A stretch of DNA of 64,000 nt from an uncultured Blautia sp. (GCF_934371575.1 NZ_CAKRNY010000017.1:1-64000), one strand, 5' to 3'; shown: positions 16,940-25,899, numbered from the stretch's first letter. Program-made: numbers and translations. Notes: generated by a model from the sequence alone, not told the origin.

Positions 16940-18088
16940 ATGACAAAAAAGATAAAATGGAGAAATTGTATTTTCCAGCTCAGAATCCTGCTTATGATTC
17001 TGGTTGTTGCAGGTTCTTATCTGGCATATGCCTTTGTATACAGAGGACGAAATGAGCCGCCAGCCAAGCGCAGGACAACAAACCAGGAAGCGGCTTACTA
17101 TACCCTTCGGGGACAGATCCAGATGCTTTCCCAAAAGGAAGAGCTGATGGCATTTGCCTTTGAAGACAGGAAAAAAGAGAGGGAATATGGCACCTATATT
17201 ATTCCCGGATTAAAAGCAACACGGACGCTCCTTACCAGTGAGGGCGATATGCCGGCCATGTGTACCACCATGACACCGCAGGGGCTGGCAGTAACAGAAG
17301 ACTATGTTTTCGTAAGCGCCTATTGTCATGCAAAAAAGCATAACTCTGTGATCTATATGATCGATAAAGAGTCCCATCGTTTTATAAAAGAAATTATTTT
17401 ACCCGGACAGCCTCATGTGGGCGGTCTGGCCTATGACAGTAAACATCGGATTTTGTGGTATTCATCCAATACGGAAGAGCTTGCCCAGGCAGTAAGCCTT
17501 ACTATGGAATCTATTGAATCTTATAGCTATGATGAAAGTCAGCGTCCAATTGCTGTTAATCAGATTGCCAGTCTCTACGGAATTGTCCGGGATTCCTTTA
17601 TGACATTTTATGAGGGCTGTCTTTATGTTGGCTGTTTTACAAAGTATACGGACAGCGCGATTGCAAGATACGCAGTAGATGAAAAAGGAAATCTGATAAA
17701 TACTATGGACGAAAAACTGGGAATGAATTTCGAGATGGCGGTACCGCTTGATTATTCCACTATTTCCGAGCAGGCTCAGGGAATGACATTTTATAACGAG
17801 AAGCTTCTTTTGTCCCATTCCTATGGAATTTTGCCATCAAGAGTGGTGTTTTACGAAAAATCAGATAAACGTCTTTATGTGGATGAAAATTCAGCTGTCA
17901 GCTATCGGTTTCCGGAACGGATCGAGCAGATTTTTGTGGATGGGGATGACCTGTATGTGTTATTTGAATCTGCAGCCTATGCGTACAGCTTTGCATCTGT
18001 AAATATTGTAGACAGAGTATTGAAGCTGAGCCTGCCCAGAATGGAAGAGTATCAGCAGAGCACACAGAATAATGCCAGTCAGTATTAA
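16940..18088 (+). CDS. Membrane-anchored protein with propeller-like repeats, unknown function
   Basis: A 382-residue protein with an uncleaved N-terminal membrane anchor (about 13-33) and an extracytoplasmic remainder. From about residue 90 it has repeated beta-strand stretches (for example TPQGLAVTEDYVFVSAY, GGLAYDSKHRILWYSS, QGMTFYNEKLLLSHSYG). Spacing and wording resemble YncE-like or SMP-30-like beta-propellers, but I do not recognise a named family. No catalytic residues are apparent. It lies directly upstream of spoIIIAA on the same strand with its own promoter, so a link with sporulation is only positional. Confidence 0.6.
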   Translation: MTKKIKWRNCIFQLRILLMILVVAGSYLAYAFVYRGRNEPPAKRRTTNQEAAYYTLRGQIQMLSQKEELMAFAFEDRKKEREYGTYIIPGLKATRTLLTSEGDMPAMCTTMTPQGLAVTEDYVFVSAYCHAKKHNSVIYMIDKESHRFIKEIILPGQPHVGGLAYDSKHRILWYSSNTEELAQAVSLTMESIESYSYDESQRPIAVNQIASLYGIVRDSFMTFYEGCLYVGCFTKYTDSAIARYAVDEKGNLINTMDEKLGMNFEMAVPLDYSTISEQAQGMTFYNEKLLLSHSYGILPSRVVFYEKSDKRLYVDENSAVSYRFPERIEQIFVDGDDLYVLFESAAYAYSFASVNIVDRVLKLSLPRMEEYQQSTQNNASQY

Positions 18089-18162
18089 ACAGAACAGTTG
18101 CAATATTTATGAGAATGAATCCGGGATTGTCCACATATATTAAAATTGAGAGGTGATACAAG

Positions 18163-19086
18163 ATAGAAGCAGAGCAGATTCAGAACCTGTTTGCAGGAAA
18201 TATCCGCAGACTGTTGATGGATGCAAACCTTGATTACGATAAAATATACGAGATACGCCTTAGAGTGGGAAGACCGTTGTTCTATACTTATGACGGTGGT
18301 GAGGGTTTTCTTACCGATCACGATGGGAAATACGTTGTGACAAGAGAAGATCTGAAAGAAACCATGGAATATGTAAGCGGCTATTCCCTCTATTCCTATG
18401 AAGATGAGATGCGGCAGGGGTTTCTCACTGTTCAGGGAGGGCACAGGGTTGGAGTCACCGGAAAGGTGATCCTGGATGGAAACGAGATTCGGGGAATGAA
18501 ATACATTTCCTGCATCAATGTACGGCTGGCGCATGAAATTGTAGGCTGTGCAGATCCAGTAATGCCGTATATCCGGAAAAAAGACTGGGTAGCCCACACG
18601 CTGATCGTTTCTCCGCCAAGGGGTGGAAAGACTACACTGCTTCGTGATATTATCCGACAGCTGAGTAACGGAGAAGATGCGAAAAAACTGCCGGGAATGA
18701 CGGTGGGAGTTGTGGACGAACGAAGTGAGCTTGCCGGTTCCTATCAGGGCGTTCCTCAGAATGACCTGGGAATGCGGACGGATGTACTGGATGGCTGTCC
18801 GAAGGCGGAAGGAATGGAAATGCTGATCCGCTCCATGTCTCCGGCTGTTGTTGCTGTGGATGAGCTTGGAAGAAAAGAGGATTTTAAAGCTGTGGAATCT
18901 GTCATACACAGTGGATGTAAGGTGATCGCAACCGCTCACGGGAATTCCATTGAGGATGTGATACACCAGCCCTGTTTTGCAAAGCTGGTGCGAAGACGGG
19001 TATTTGAAAGGTATATTTTCCTTGACAAGGGCGAACATGCGGGAACCATACTTGGAATTTATGACAGAAACGGGAGGCCTTGTTGA
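18163..19086 (+). CDS. spoIIIAA: Stage III sporulation protein AA (ATPase), probable ATA start
   Basis: A secretion-type ATPase of the SpoIIIA-SpoIIQ channel between mother cell and forespore. Walker A is PPRGGKTT and the Walker B-like region VVDERSE is present. The frame opens after a TGA at 18154-18156. The first standard start is TTG at 18214, which lacks a ribosome site and would leave only about 12 residues before the conserved EIRLRVG. A good site, GAGAGGTGAT (18148-18157), instead points at ATA 18163. Starting there gives 307 residues and a family-like N-terminus (EAEQIQNLF...). I therefore annotate ATA as the start; TTG 18214 is the alternative. It is the first gene of spoIIIAA-AH, normally SigE-controlled. 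Confidence 0.88.
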   Translation: MEAEQIQNLFAGNIRRLLMDANLDYDKIYEIRLRVGRPLFYTYDGGEGFLTDHDGKYVVTREDLKETMEYVSGYSLYSYEDEMRQGFLTVQGGHRVGVTGKVILDGNEIRGMKYISCINVRLAHEIVGCADPVMPYIRKKDWVAHTLIVSPPRGGKTTLLRDIIRQLSNGEDAKKLPGMTVGVVDERSELAGSYQGVPQNDLGMRTDVLDGCPKAEGMEMLIRSMSPAVVAVDELGRKEDFKAVESVIHSGCKVIATAHGNSIEDVIHQPCFAKLVRRRVFERYIFLDKGEHAGTILGIYDRNGRPC

Positions 19087-19598
19087 AAACAGCAGGAATC
19101 ATTCTGATCCTATTTTCCGGAACCGGCCTGGGGCTTTGTAAAAGCATGGAATTAAGCGCAAGGCTGAAAATTCTGGAAAAACTGGTTCAGCTTCTTTTGT
19201 TGCTGAAGGGAGAAATCCGCTGTACGGGAGCATCACTGGAAGACGCATTTCTTGATATAGCGGCAAAAGTGCCTGGAGAATACAGAGCTTTTATGGAAGA
19301 GACTGCGGTACGGTTACAAAAACGTTCCGGGATCGCTTTTGGTATTATTTTCCGGGAGAGTGCGTTAAAGAATCTTCCTTTGCAGAAAATTTCAGAGGAA
19401 GAAAGGGAATGTTTTCTTTCCCTGGGAGAAAAGCTGGGATATCTGGACAGAGAAATGCAGGTGGCGCAGCTGACACTTCTGGAGGAGGAACTGAATCATT
19501 GGATAAAGGTTCTGAAAAATAACATGCCAAAGCAGCAGAAGACTTATCAGAGCATGGGCATTCTGGGAGGAATGCTGCTGGCAATTTTGCTGTGGTAG
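19083..19598 (+). CDS. spoIIIAB: Stage III sporulation protein AB
   Basis: A 171-residue SpoIIIAB protein with hydrophobic segments at the N-terminus (about 4-20) and at the extreme C-terminus (about 155-171) enclosing a helical domain. This is the layout of the type II secretion F-protein-like subunit of the SpoIIIA complex. It overlaps spoIIIAA by 4 bp. Tandem TTG codons at 19080 and 19083 are possible starts; 19083 has the better spacing from GGGAGG (19072-19077). Confidence 0.9.
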   Translation: MKTAGIILILFSGTGLGLCKSMELSARLKILEKLVQLLLLLKGEIRCTGASLEDAFLDIAAKVPGEYRAFMEETAVRLQKRSGIAFGIIFRESALKNLPLQKISEEERECFLSLGEKLGYLDREMQVAQLTLLEEELNHWIKVLKNNMPKQQKTYQSMGILGGMLLAILLW

Positions 19599-19645
19599 AT
19601 TTTTCATACATTTAAAGGCGGATACCTGTAAGGAAGGAGGTCCCC

Positions 19646-19840
19646 TTGGAAGTCAGTATTATTTTTAAAATAGCTGCAGTGGGGATTCTGGTCTCCGTAC
19701 TTTCCCAGGTGCTGAAGCACAGCGGCAGGGAAGAACAGGCATTTCTGGTCAGTCTGGCAGGGCTTCTGGTGGTGCTGTTCTGGATTGTGCCATATATTTA
19801 TGAGCTGTTTGACAGTATTAAAAAATTATTTGAACTGTGA
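19646..19840 (+). CDS. spoIIIAC: Stage III sporulation protein AC
   Basis: A 64-residue protein with two membrane segments separated by a short polar loop containing KHSGREEQA, typical of SpoIIIAC. It starts with TTG 5 nt after a strong AAGGAGG site. It is a membrane component of the SpoIIIA channel complex and related in sequence to SpoIIIAD. Confidence 0.9.
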   Translation: MEVSIIFKIAAVGILVSVLSQVLKHSGREEQAFLVSLAGLLVVLFWIVPYIYELFDSIKKLFEL

Positions 19841-19867
19841 TCTGTTTCATTAAATGGGGCATGAAAA

Positions 19868-20254
19868 ATGGACATTATAAAGATATCATTATTAGGCGTA
19901 TGCGGTGTTATACTTGGATTTCTTATGAAAGGAACCAAACCGGAATACGCCTGTTTTATTACAGTGGGAATCGGTCTTGTGATCATGGGACTAGCTGTGG
20001 GGAAAATCCGTTATCTTTTTGAATCCCTTGATAAAATAAAAGAGAGTCTTCCGATGGATACCCGGTATATTTCCACTCTTGTAAAGATGATTGGGATCAC
20101 ATATATCGGACAGTTTGCATCCGGAATATGCAGAGATGCAGGCTACAGTACTACAGCTGCCCAGATTGAACTGTTTTGCAAATTGTCCGTGATGGTACTG
20201 AGCATGCCTGTGCTTATGGCACTTCTGAAAACCATTCAGGAGTTTATGGTATGA
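19868..20254 (+). CDS. spoIIIAD: Stage III sporulation protein AD
   Basis: A 128-residue membrane protein with about four hydrophobic stretches, including the conserved KMIGITYIGQFASGICRDAG region. It belongs to the SpoIIIA channel complex. Its stop codon overlaps the spoIIIAE start as ATGA. Confidence 0.9.
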   Translation: MDIIKISLLGVCGVILGFLMKGTKPEYACFITVGIGLVIMGLAVGKIRYLFESLDKIKESLPMDTRYISTLVKMIGITYIGQFASGICRDAGYSTTAAQIELFCKLSVMVLSMPVLMALLKTIQEFMV

Positions 20255-21438
20255 GGGATGGCGTGGGAAAACGAAGGTACTGTATGGTTATGATCTGTTT
20301 TTTGCTGGCTTTGGGAGCCATAACAGGCATATACAGAGCAGCCACTGTCAAGGGAGAAGGCAGCCGGACAGATCTGGTTATTTCAGATGGTGTTACGGAT
20401 CAGCTTGTTTCGGACATGTCTTTTTGGCAGGTGCAGACATTGATGGATGAGATGCTGGGGGCGGACAGCTTTTCCATAGGAACAGCACTGAAAAATATGA
20501 TAAACGGAAAAACAGCATTTTCAAAAGAGGCGGTGCAGCAGTTTCTGCGCAGCCTCTTTTTGAAACGTCTGGAAAATGAACGGGAAAATTTTTTTTGCAT
20601 TCTTCTTCTGGTGCTGGCTGCAGCTGTGTTTTCCAACTTTGCAGCTGTATTTGAAAACGGACAGATAGGGGACGTCAGCTTCTATATGGTATATCTTCTG
20701 TTATTTACGCTTTTGATGAACAGCTACCAGCAGCTTGGCAGTTCTCTTGGAAAATATCTGGAATGGATGATCCTGTTTATGAAAGGGCTGGCGCCAGCCT
20801 ATTTTGTAGCAGTTTCAGCGGCTTCAGGACCAGTTACTGCTTCTGTGTTTTACCAGGGTATCCTTTTTCTTGTATGGCTGGTAGAATGGCTGCTTCTCAC
20901 TTTTATTTTGCCTGGTGCTAATCTGTATGTGCTTCTTTGTCTGGTGAATCATCTTTCGAAAGAGGATATGTTGAGCAAAATGGCAGAGCTTCTGGAAACG
21001 CTGATCAGTTGGAGCCTGAAAACAATGCTGGGGGCTGTGCTTGGTCTTCAGGCAGTGCGCGGGCTGGTCGCCCCGGTTGTGGATTCACTGAAAAGAACTG
21101 CAATCGGCAAAACGGCAGGAGCTATCCCGGCTGTGGGAAATGCAGTAAATGCAGTGACAGAACTGATTCTGACAGGTGCGCTTCTGGTAAAAAACTGTCT
21201 GGGTGCAGTAGCTGTAGTGGCCCTGCTTCTGGCAGGAGCAGAGCCTGTAATTCATTATGGTCTTCTTTCACTGGGCTTTCGTTTTCTTGGTGCAGCGGCG
21301 CAGCCAGTGTCTGATAAGCGGATTGTAGGCTGTCTTGGTACGATGGCAGAAGGCTGCACTATGCTTCTTCGAATCATGCTGACTGCGGAGATTCTGTGTG
21401 TACTTACCTTTGTAATTCTGATGGCATCGGTGAACTGA
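20251..21438 (+). CDS. spoIIIAE: Stage III sporulation protein AE
   Basis: A 395-residue polytopic membrane protein with an N-terminal signal-like segment (about 10-30) and about eight hydrophobic segments, matching SpoIIIAE, the largest membrane subunit of the complex. The start is placed at 20251, giving an ATGA overlap with spoIIIAD. A longer in-frame extension would lie wholly within spoIIIAD. Confidence 0.9.
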   Translation: MRDGVGKRRYCMVMICFLLALGAITGIYRAATVKGEGSRTDLVISDGVTDQLVSDMSFWQVQTLMDEMLGADSFSIGTALKNMINGKTAFSKEAVQQFLRSLFLKRLENERENFFCILLLVLAAAVFSNFAAVFENGQIGDVSFYMVYLLLFTLLMNSYQQLGSSLGKYLEWMILFMKGLAPAYFVAVSAASGPVTASVFYQGILFLVWLVEWLLLTFILPGANLYVLLCLVNHLSKEDMLSKMAELLETLISWSLKTMLGAVLGLQAVRGLVAPVVDSLKRTAIGKTAGAIPAVGNAVNAVTELILTGALLVKNCLGAVAVVALLLAGAEPVIHYGLLSLGFRFLGAAAQPVSDKRIVGCLGTMAEGCTMLLRIMLTAEILCVLTFVILMASVN

Positions 21439-21450
21439 GGGAGTGATAAT

Positions 21451-22017
21451 TTGAAAGAAGCTGTTTACAGCTGGATCAGATGTCTTGCCATATTTTATAT
21501 TTTGCTTACAATGATCATTCATCTGGTTCCCACAGAGAAATATCAGCGCTACGTGCGTTTTTTTATGGGACTTCTGCTGATCGTAATACTGATAACACCT
21601 GTATTGTCAATCCTGGAAAAAACAAAGGCGCTGCCGGAAAGCTTTTCCAGTCTTTATGAGCAGGCGGAAAAACAGCGTATTGCGCTTGATATGGAAAATC
21701 TTCAGAAAAGCCTTCTGGAAAAAGGAATCGGGGAACAGCTGAGCTGGAATATTTCAGATGCTTTGAAAAAGAAAGGCATAGAAGTTAGTAAGTGTGAAGT
21801 ACATATAGAAGGGGAGCTGTTAAAGGTCTCCTTGTGGACAAAGGAGGTGCCGGATGCAAAGACAGAGAGGGGGATAAAGGATGAGCTTGCAGAAAACTGG
21901 GGAGTCAGGGAAGAAAACTGTGAAATCCTTACTTGGAAAAATGGGGAGCAGACAGTGGGTGATCCTTCTTCTTCTGGGGCTTCTGCTTACAGTTATTGCA
22001 CTTCCGGTGTCCGATAA
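21451..22017 (+). CDS. spoIIIAF: Stage III sporulation protein AF
   Basis: A 188-residue SpoIIIAF protein with two N-terminal membrane segments (about 8-26 and 34-52) and a soluble domain. It starts with TTG after GGGAGTGAT. The conserved part ends around residue 163 (ENCEILTW). The last 25 or so residues, rich in Gly, Ser and Thr, are encoded within the spoIIIAG reading frame, giving an overlap of 137 bp. Confidence 0.87.
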   Translation: MKEAVYSWIRCLAIFYILLTMIIHLVPTEKYQRYVRFFMGLLLIVILITPVLSILEKTKALPESFSSLYEQAEKQRIALDMENLQKSLLEKGIGEQLSWNISDALKKKGIEVSKCEVHIEGELLKVSLWTKEVPDAKTERGIKDELAENWGVREENCEILTWKNGEQTVGDPSSSGASAYSYCTSGVR

Positions 22018-22342
22018 AAAGGACAGCTCTTCGCCGGAAATAAAAAACAGTTCTTTTTTTACAGACACTTCCAATGAGCAGGAGGAACGTTCAGTACTGG
22101 AGAAAAAGCTGGAAGATCTTTTATCTCAGGCAGAAGGAGTGGGGAAAGTGCGGGTTATTCTTATGACTGGAGTGGATAAAGACAGCGAAAGCTTCTACAG
22201 TTCCGGAAACGAAGCGGTTACAGGAGTGCTGATCGCTGCAGAAGGAGCTGATAATTCTGTGGTTTCCCGGAATATTGTAGAGGCAGTTATGGCATTATTT
22301 CAGGTAGAAGCCCATAAAATAAAAGTAATCAAAATGAAATGA
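21881..22342 (+). CDS. spoIIIAG: Stage III sporulation protein AG
   Basis: A 153-residue protein with one N-terminal membrane anchor (about 27-43) and an extracytoplasmic ring-building domain related to EscJ/PrgK. The conserved region GVGKVRVILMTG is clear. The ATG at 21881 follows a GGGGGAT site well inside spoIIIAF; an internal ATG at 21941 would shorten the overlap but lacks such a site. It ends with ATGA at the head of the spoIIIAH frame. Confidence 0.87.
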   Translation: MSLQKTGESGKKTVKSLLGKMGSRQWVILLLLGLLLTVIALPVSDKKDSSSPEIKNSSFFTDTSNEQEERSVLEKKLEDLLSQAEGVGKVRVILMTGVDKDSESFYSSGNEAVTGVLIAAEGADNSVVSRNIVEAVMALFQVEAHKIKVIKMK

Positions 22343-22353
22343 GGAGAGGTAAA

Positions 22354-23046
22354 GTGAAAAAGATTCTGAAAAAGAACCAGGTAATCATTACTTCACTGGC
22401 AGTTTTGATCGCAATTGCAGGATACCTGAATTTCGCAGATGTAGATCTTGGCCTGAAAAATAAGGAGGCCAGTGCAGACAGCAGCAGTATTCTGGAGGAT
22501 GTAGACTACGATCTTTCTGATGAAACAGCCCTTCTGGATGAGAACGGGGCAGATAGCGGCCTTACGGATGTGCAGGACCAGACTGCCAGCACACCAGGGG
22601 AAGCTGTACTTACTGCGGCATCTGATTTTGCAGCGCAGGCAAAGCTTTCCAGGGAACAGATCCGTTCCCAGAACAAGGCTGACCTTCAGGCGATCATTAA
22701 TAACCAGGAGCTGGGGGATGAACAGAAACAGGAGGCTGTAAGCACTATGGTTTCCATGGCTGATCTGACAGAAAAAGAGTCAGCCGCAGAGCTTCTTCTG
22801 GAAGCCAAGGGCTTTACAAATGTGATCGTAAACCTTACCGGTGAGACTGCAGATGTGGTAGTCCCAGAAGCGGATCTGACAGAGGCAAAACGTGCACAGA
22901 TTGAGGACATTGTAAAGAGGAAAACGGGAATTGCACCGGAGAATATTGTGATCACGCCTTTAAACGAAAGTGAAGAGGAGCTGGTTAACAAAGACGAATC
23001 TCTGGAAACGTCAGTCGATATTGATGATGACACTACAGGTGAATAA
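22354..23046 (+). CDS. spoIIIAH: Stage III sporulation protein AH
   Basis: A 230-residue single-pass membrane protein. Its C-terminal domain (about 140-212) is the EscJ/YscJ-like ring module that binds SpoIIQ across the intermembrane space. The GTG start at 22354 gives the family-typical N-terminus KKILKKNQVIITSLAVL and has AGGAGAGG upstream; the ATG at 22339 would add five basic residues. An acidic linker (about 45-85) precedes the ring domain. It is the last gene of the operon. Confidence 0.9.
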   Translation: MKKILKKNQVIITSLAVLIAIAGYLNFADVDLGLKNKEASADSSSILEDVDYDLSDETALLDENGADSGLTDVQDQTASTPGEAVLTAASDFAAQAKLSREQIRSQNKADLQAIINNQELGDEQKQEAVSTMVSMADLTEKESAAELLLEAKGFTNVIVNLTGETADVVVPEADLTEAKRAQIEDIVKRKTGIAPENIVITPLNESEEELVNKDESLETSVDIDDDTTGE

Positions 23047-23071
23047 TACAGCAGATTAGTCACATACCCCC

Positions 23072-23101
23072 TTGACAGTGCAGCAGTCCTTATACTAGAA
23101 T
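23072..23101 (+). promoter_or_regulatory. Probable promoter of prfC
   Basis: TTGACA (23072-23077), 18-bp spacer, TAGAAT (23096-23101), with a leader of roughly 110 nt before the GTG start. An overlapping TATACT would be only 13 bp from the -35. Confidence 0.6.
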
Positions 23102-23218
23102 AGGAATGCTGCAAAAAAAGAAGAATACAGGCAGGCTTTGCGGACATTGTATCGATATAACAGTGGAAAGTAAAGAACTGCAGGTTTTGGAATATAGAAT
23201 TCAAATAGGAGGCTAAAC

Positions 23219-24808
23219 GTGTCGAAGTATACGAAAGAAATAGAAAAAAGAAGAACCTTTGCCATTATTTCCCACCCGGATGCAGGTAAGACTACTCTGA
23301 CAGAGAAATTCCTGCTGTATGGCGGAGCCATTAATCTGGCCGGTAGCGTTAAAGGAAAGGCGACGGCCCGCCATGCAGTATCAGACTGGATGGAAATTGA
23401 GAAGGAGAGAGGTATTTCCGTTACATCTTCCGTATTGCAGTTCCATTACGATGGATATTGCATCAATATTCTGGATACCCCGGGACATCAGGACTTCTCA
23501 GAGGATACCTACCGTACCCTGATGGCAGCAGATTCTGCAGTTATGGTGATCGACGGTTCCAAGGGTGTAGAGGCGCAGACCAGAAAGCTGTTTAAGGTCT
23601 GTGTTATGAGACACATTCCTATTTTTACATTTATTAATAAAATGGACCGTGACGCCAATGATACCTTTGATCTTCTTGATGAGATCGAGAAAGAGCTTGG
23701 AATTGCAACCTGCCCTATTAACTGGCCAATTGGTTCCGGTAAGAAATTCCGTGGCGTTTACGATCGTAATACAAATAAGATCCTTACCTTTGCTGATACC
23801 CAGAAAGGTACCAAAGAGGGAATTATCGAGGAAATTGATCTGGATGATCCTCATGCACTTGAAGTTATGGATCCGGAGCAGAAGGAGCAGCTTCTGGAGG
23901 AGATTGAACTTCTGGATGGAGCAAGTGCAGAATTTGACCAGGATATGGTAAGTAAGGGAGAACTGACTCCTGTATTTTTCGGATCTGCCCTTACAAACTT
24001 CGGTGTGGAGACATTTCTGGAGCATTTCCTGAAGATGACTACTTCACCTCTTCCAAGAATGGCAGATACAGGTCTTATAGATCCAATGAGTGATGATTTC
24101 TCAGCTTTTGTATTCAAAATTCAGGCGAATATGAATAAAGCTCACCGTGACAGAATTGCATTTATGCGTATCTGTTCCGGCAAATTCGATGCTTCCCAGG
24201 AGGTTTACCATGTACAGGGGGATAAGAAGATGAGACTTCTTCAGCCGCAGCAGATGATGGCTGAGTCCCGTCATGTTGTTGATGAGGCTTATGCCGGAGA
24301 TATTATCGGTGTTTTTGACCCGGGTATTTTCTCCATCGGAGATACCATCTGTACACCTGGAAACAAATTTGAATTTGAAGGAATTCCTACATTCGCACCG
24401 GAGCATTTTGCAAGGATAAGACTTCTGGACACCATGAAGAGAAAGCAGTTTGTAAAAGGAATCAATCAGATTGCACAGGAAGGTGCTATCCAGATTTTCC
24501 AGGAGCTTTTTGGAAACATGGAAGAGATCATCGTAGGTGTTGTTGGTGTGCTTCAGTTTGACGTTCTGAAATATCGTCTGGAAAATGAGTATAATGTGGA
24601 AATTCGTCTGGAGAATCTGCCATATGAGCATATCAGATGGATCGCAAATAAAGATGAAGTAGCTGTTGATAAGATTGTCGGAACTTCTGACATGAAGAAG
24701 GTTACAGATCTGAAGGGCAATCCTCTGCTCCTGTTTATCAATGCATGGAGTGTTGGCATGACAGAAGACAGAAATCCAGATTTAATATTAACAGAATTCA
24801 GTAAATAA
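23219..24808 (+). CDS. prfC: Peptide chain release factor 3
   Basis: A 529-residue translational GTPase that recycles RF1/RF2 after termination. The G1 motif is HPDAGKTTLTEK, G3 is DTPGHQDFSE and G4 is NKMDRDA, in the N-terminal domain. The length and the C-terminal EF-G-like domains fit RF3. It starts with GTG after AGGAGG. Confidence 0.94.
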   Translation: MSKYTKEIEKRRTFAIISHPDAGKTTLTEKFLLYGGAINLAGSVKGKATARHAVSDWMEIEKERGISVTSSVLQFHYDGYCINILDTPGHQDFSEDTYRTLMAADSAVMVIDGSKGVEAQTRKLFKVCVMRHIPIFTFINKMDRDANDTFDLLDEIEKELGIATCPINWPIGSGKKFRGVYDRNTNKILTFADTQKGTKEGIIEEIDLDDPHALEVMDPEQKEQLLEEIELLDGASAEFDQDMVSKGELTPVFFGSALTNFGVETFLEHFLKMTTSPLPRMADTGLIDPMSDDFSAFVFKIQANMNKAHRDRIAFMRICSGKFDASQEVYHVQGDKKMRLLQPQQMMAESRHVVDEAYAGDIIGVFDPGIFSIGDTICTPGNKFEFEGIPTFAPEHFARIRLLDTMKRKQFVKGINQIAQEGAIQIFQELFGNMEEIIVGVVGVLQFDVLKYRLENEYNVEIRLENLPYEHIRWIANKDEVAVDKIVGTSDMKKVTDLKGNPLLLFINAWSVGMTEDRNPDLILTEFSK

Positions 24809-24811
24809 CTC

Positions 24812-24840
24812 TTTTCATTTTTGACGCATTTTGCTATAAT
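24812..24840 (+). promoter_or_regulatory. Probable promoter of the Asp23/Gls24 gene
   Basis: TATAAT (24835-24840) with TTTTCA (24812-24817) 17 bp upstream. A TTGACG at 24821 is too close to the -10 to act as its partner. Confidence 0.5.
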
Positions 24841-24880
24841 AGTAATACTTAGTGAAAGTATACCTAGGAGGTTTGTGAGC

Positions 24881-25267
24881 ATGGCAGAGAAGAGAACAAC
24901 ATATAAAATACAGGATATTGAAGGGATCGGAGAGGTTCAGATCGCAGACGAGGTAGTTACCATCATTGCAGGACTTGCTGCTACAGAGGTAGACGGTGTT
25001 GCTTCTATGGCTGGTAATATTACCAATGAGCTGGTAAGCAAGCTTGGAATGAAAAATCTTTCCAAGGGAGTTAAGGTAGAGATTATTGACCGCGTTGTGA
25101 GCGTGGATCTTACTTTGAATATTGAGTACGGCATGAATATTCTTGAGACCAGTAAGAAGGTTCAGGAGAAAGTGAAAGCAGCCATCGAGAATATGACAGG
25201 TCTTGAGGTTGCTGATGTCAATATTCATATTGCAAGTGTAGATATGGAGAACGAAAAAGGAAAGTAA
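24881..25267 (+). CDS. Asp23/Gls24 family envelope stress protein
   Basis: A 128-residue Asp23/Gls24 (DUF322) protein, membrane-associated and linked to cell-envelope stress in Firmicutes. The typical segments VVTIIAGLAATEVDGVASM and VSVDLTLNIEYG are present. In Clostridia it regularly lies just upstream of nusB, as here. The ATG at 24881 is chosen for its AGGAGG site; an upstream in-frame TTG overlaps the promoter. Confidence 0.9.
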   Translation: MAEKRTTYKIQDIEGIGEVQIADEVVTIIAGLAATEVDGVASMAGNITNELVSKLGMKNLSKGVKVEIIDRVVSVDLTLNIEYGMNILETSKKVQEKVKAAIENMTGLEVADVNIHIASVDMENEKGK

Positions 25268-25283
25268 ACCTTTCCTTTTTTTT
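25254..25283 (+). terminator. Terminator overlapping the end of the Asp23/Gls24 gene
   Basis: AAAAAGGAAAG pairs with CTTTCCTTTTT around the stop codon, followed by a T-run. The first arm is within the coding sequence. Confidence 0.8.
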
Positions 25284-25341
25284 CTATGAAAGTCCCGAAG
25301 GCTTTGTATTGTTAAGTGGGAGTTAGATATCAGGAGGAAAC

Positions 25342-25899
25342 ATGAGAAGAAGGGAACAGAGAGAACACATTTTTAAGCTGCTTTTTATCAGCGAGTTTAA
25401 CACACAGAAAGAAATGGAGGAGCAGCTTGCCTTATATTTGTCAGATATTGAGAATCTGGAAGAGAGTGACAGGGACTATATCAGTCGTAAATATATGAAC
25501 ATTATGAATCATACAGAAGAGCTGGATGAGAAACTGAACAGCATCAGTATGGGATGGAAGACCAGCCGTATGAATCGTGTTGACCTGACAGTCCTTCGTC
25601 TGGCAGTGTATGAGCTTGAATATGAGAAAGAAGAAGTGCCGGTAGGAGTTGCAATCAATGAGGCTGTAGAGCTGGCGAAATGCTTTGGCTCTGAGGAGTC
25701 CGGTGCATTTGTAAACGGAATCCTTGGAAAGATCGCCAATCCGGATAAGAAGGTTGCTGTAAGAAAGGCACCTGCCAGAGATGCAGAACAGGTATCTGCA
25801 AGACCGAAGTCCGGATTTAAGGTGAAGGATCCTTCCAAAAAGGTAGTTGTTGTTAACCGTAATGTAAGCTCCAGGGCACCGGAAAATAAGAATGAATAA
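25342..25899 (+). CDS. nusB: Transcription antitermination factor NusB, with basic tail
   Basis: Residues 1-135 form the all-helical NusB domain (REHIFKLLF near the start, RLAVYELEY and GVAINEAVELAKCFG in the core). NusB binds boxA RNA with S10 in rRNA antitermination. The protein is 185 residues instead of about 140; the extra Lys/Arg-rich tail looks disordered. It overlaps xseA by 8 bp and begins a dense run of co-oriented genes. Confidence 0.92.
   Translation: MRRREQREHIFKLLFISEFNTQKEMEEQLALYLSDIENLEESDRDYISRKYMNIMNHTEELDEKLNSISMGWKTSRMNRVDLTVLRLAVYELEYEKEEVPVGVAINEAVELAKCFGSEESGAFVNGILGKIANPDKKVAVRKAPARDAEQVSARPKSGFKVKDPSKKVVVVNRNVSSRAPENKNE

Noticed and set aside
18101-18141. SigE promoter for spoIIIA (CAATATT and CATATATT)
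   Set aside because: The two elements are about 26 bp apart, too far for SigE spacing of roughly 13-15 bp.
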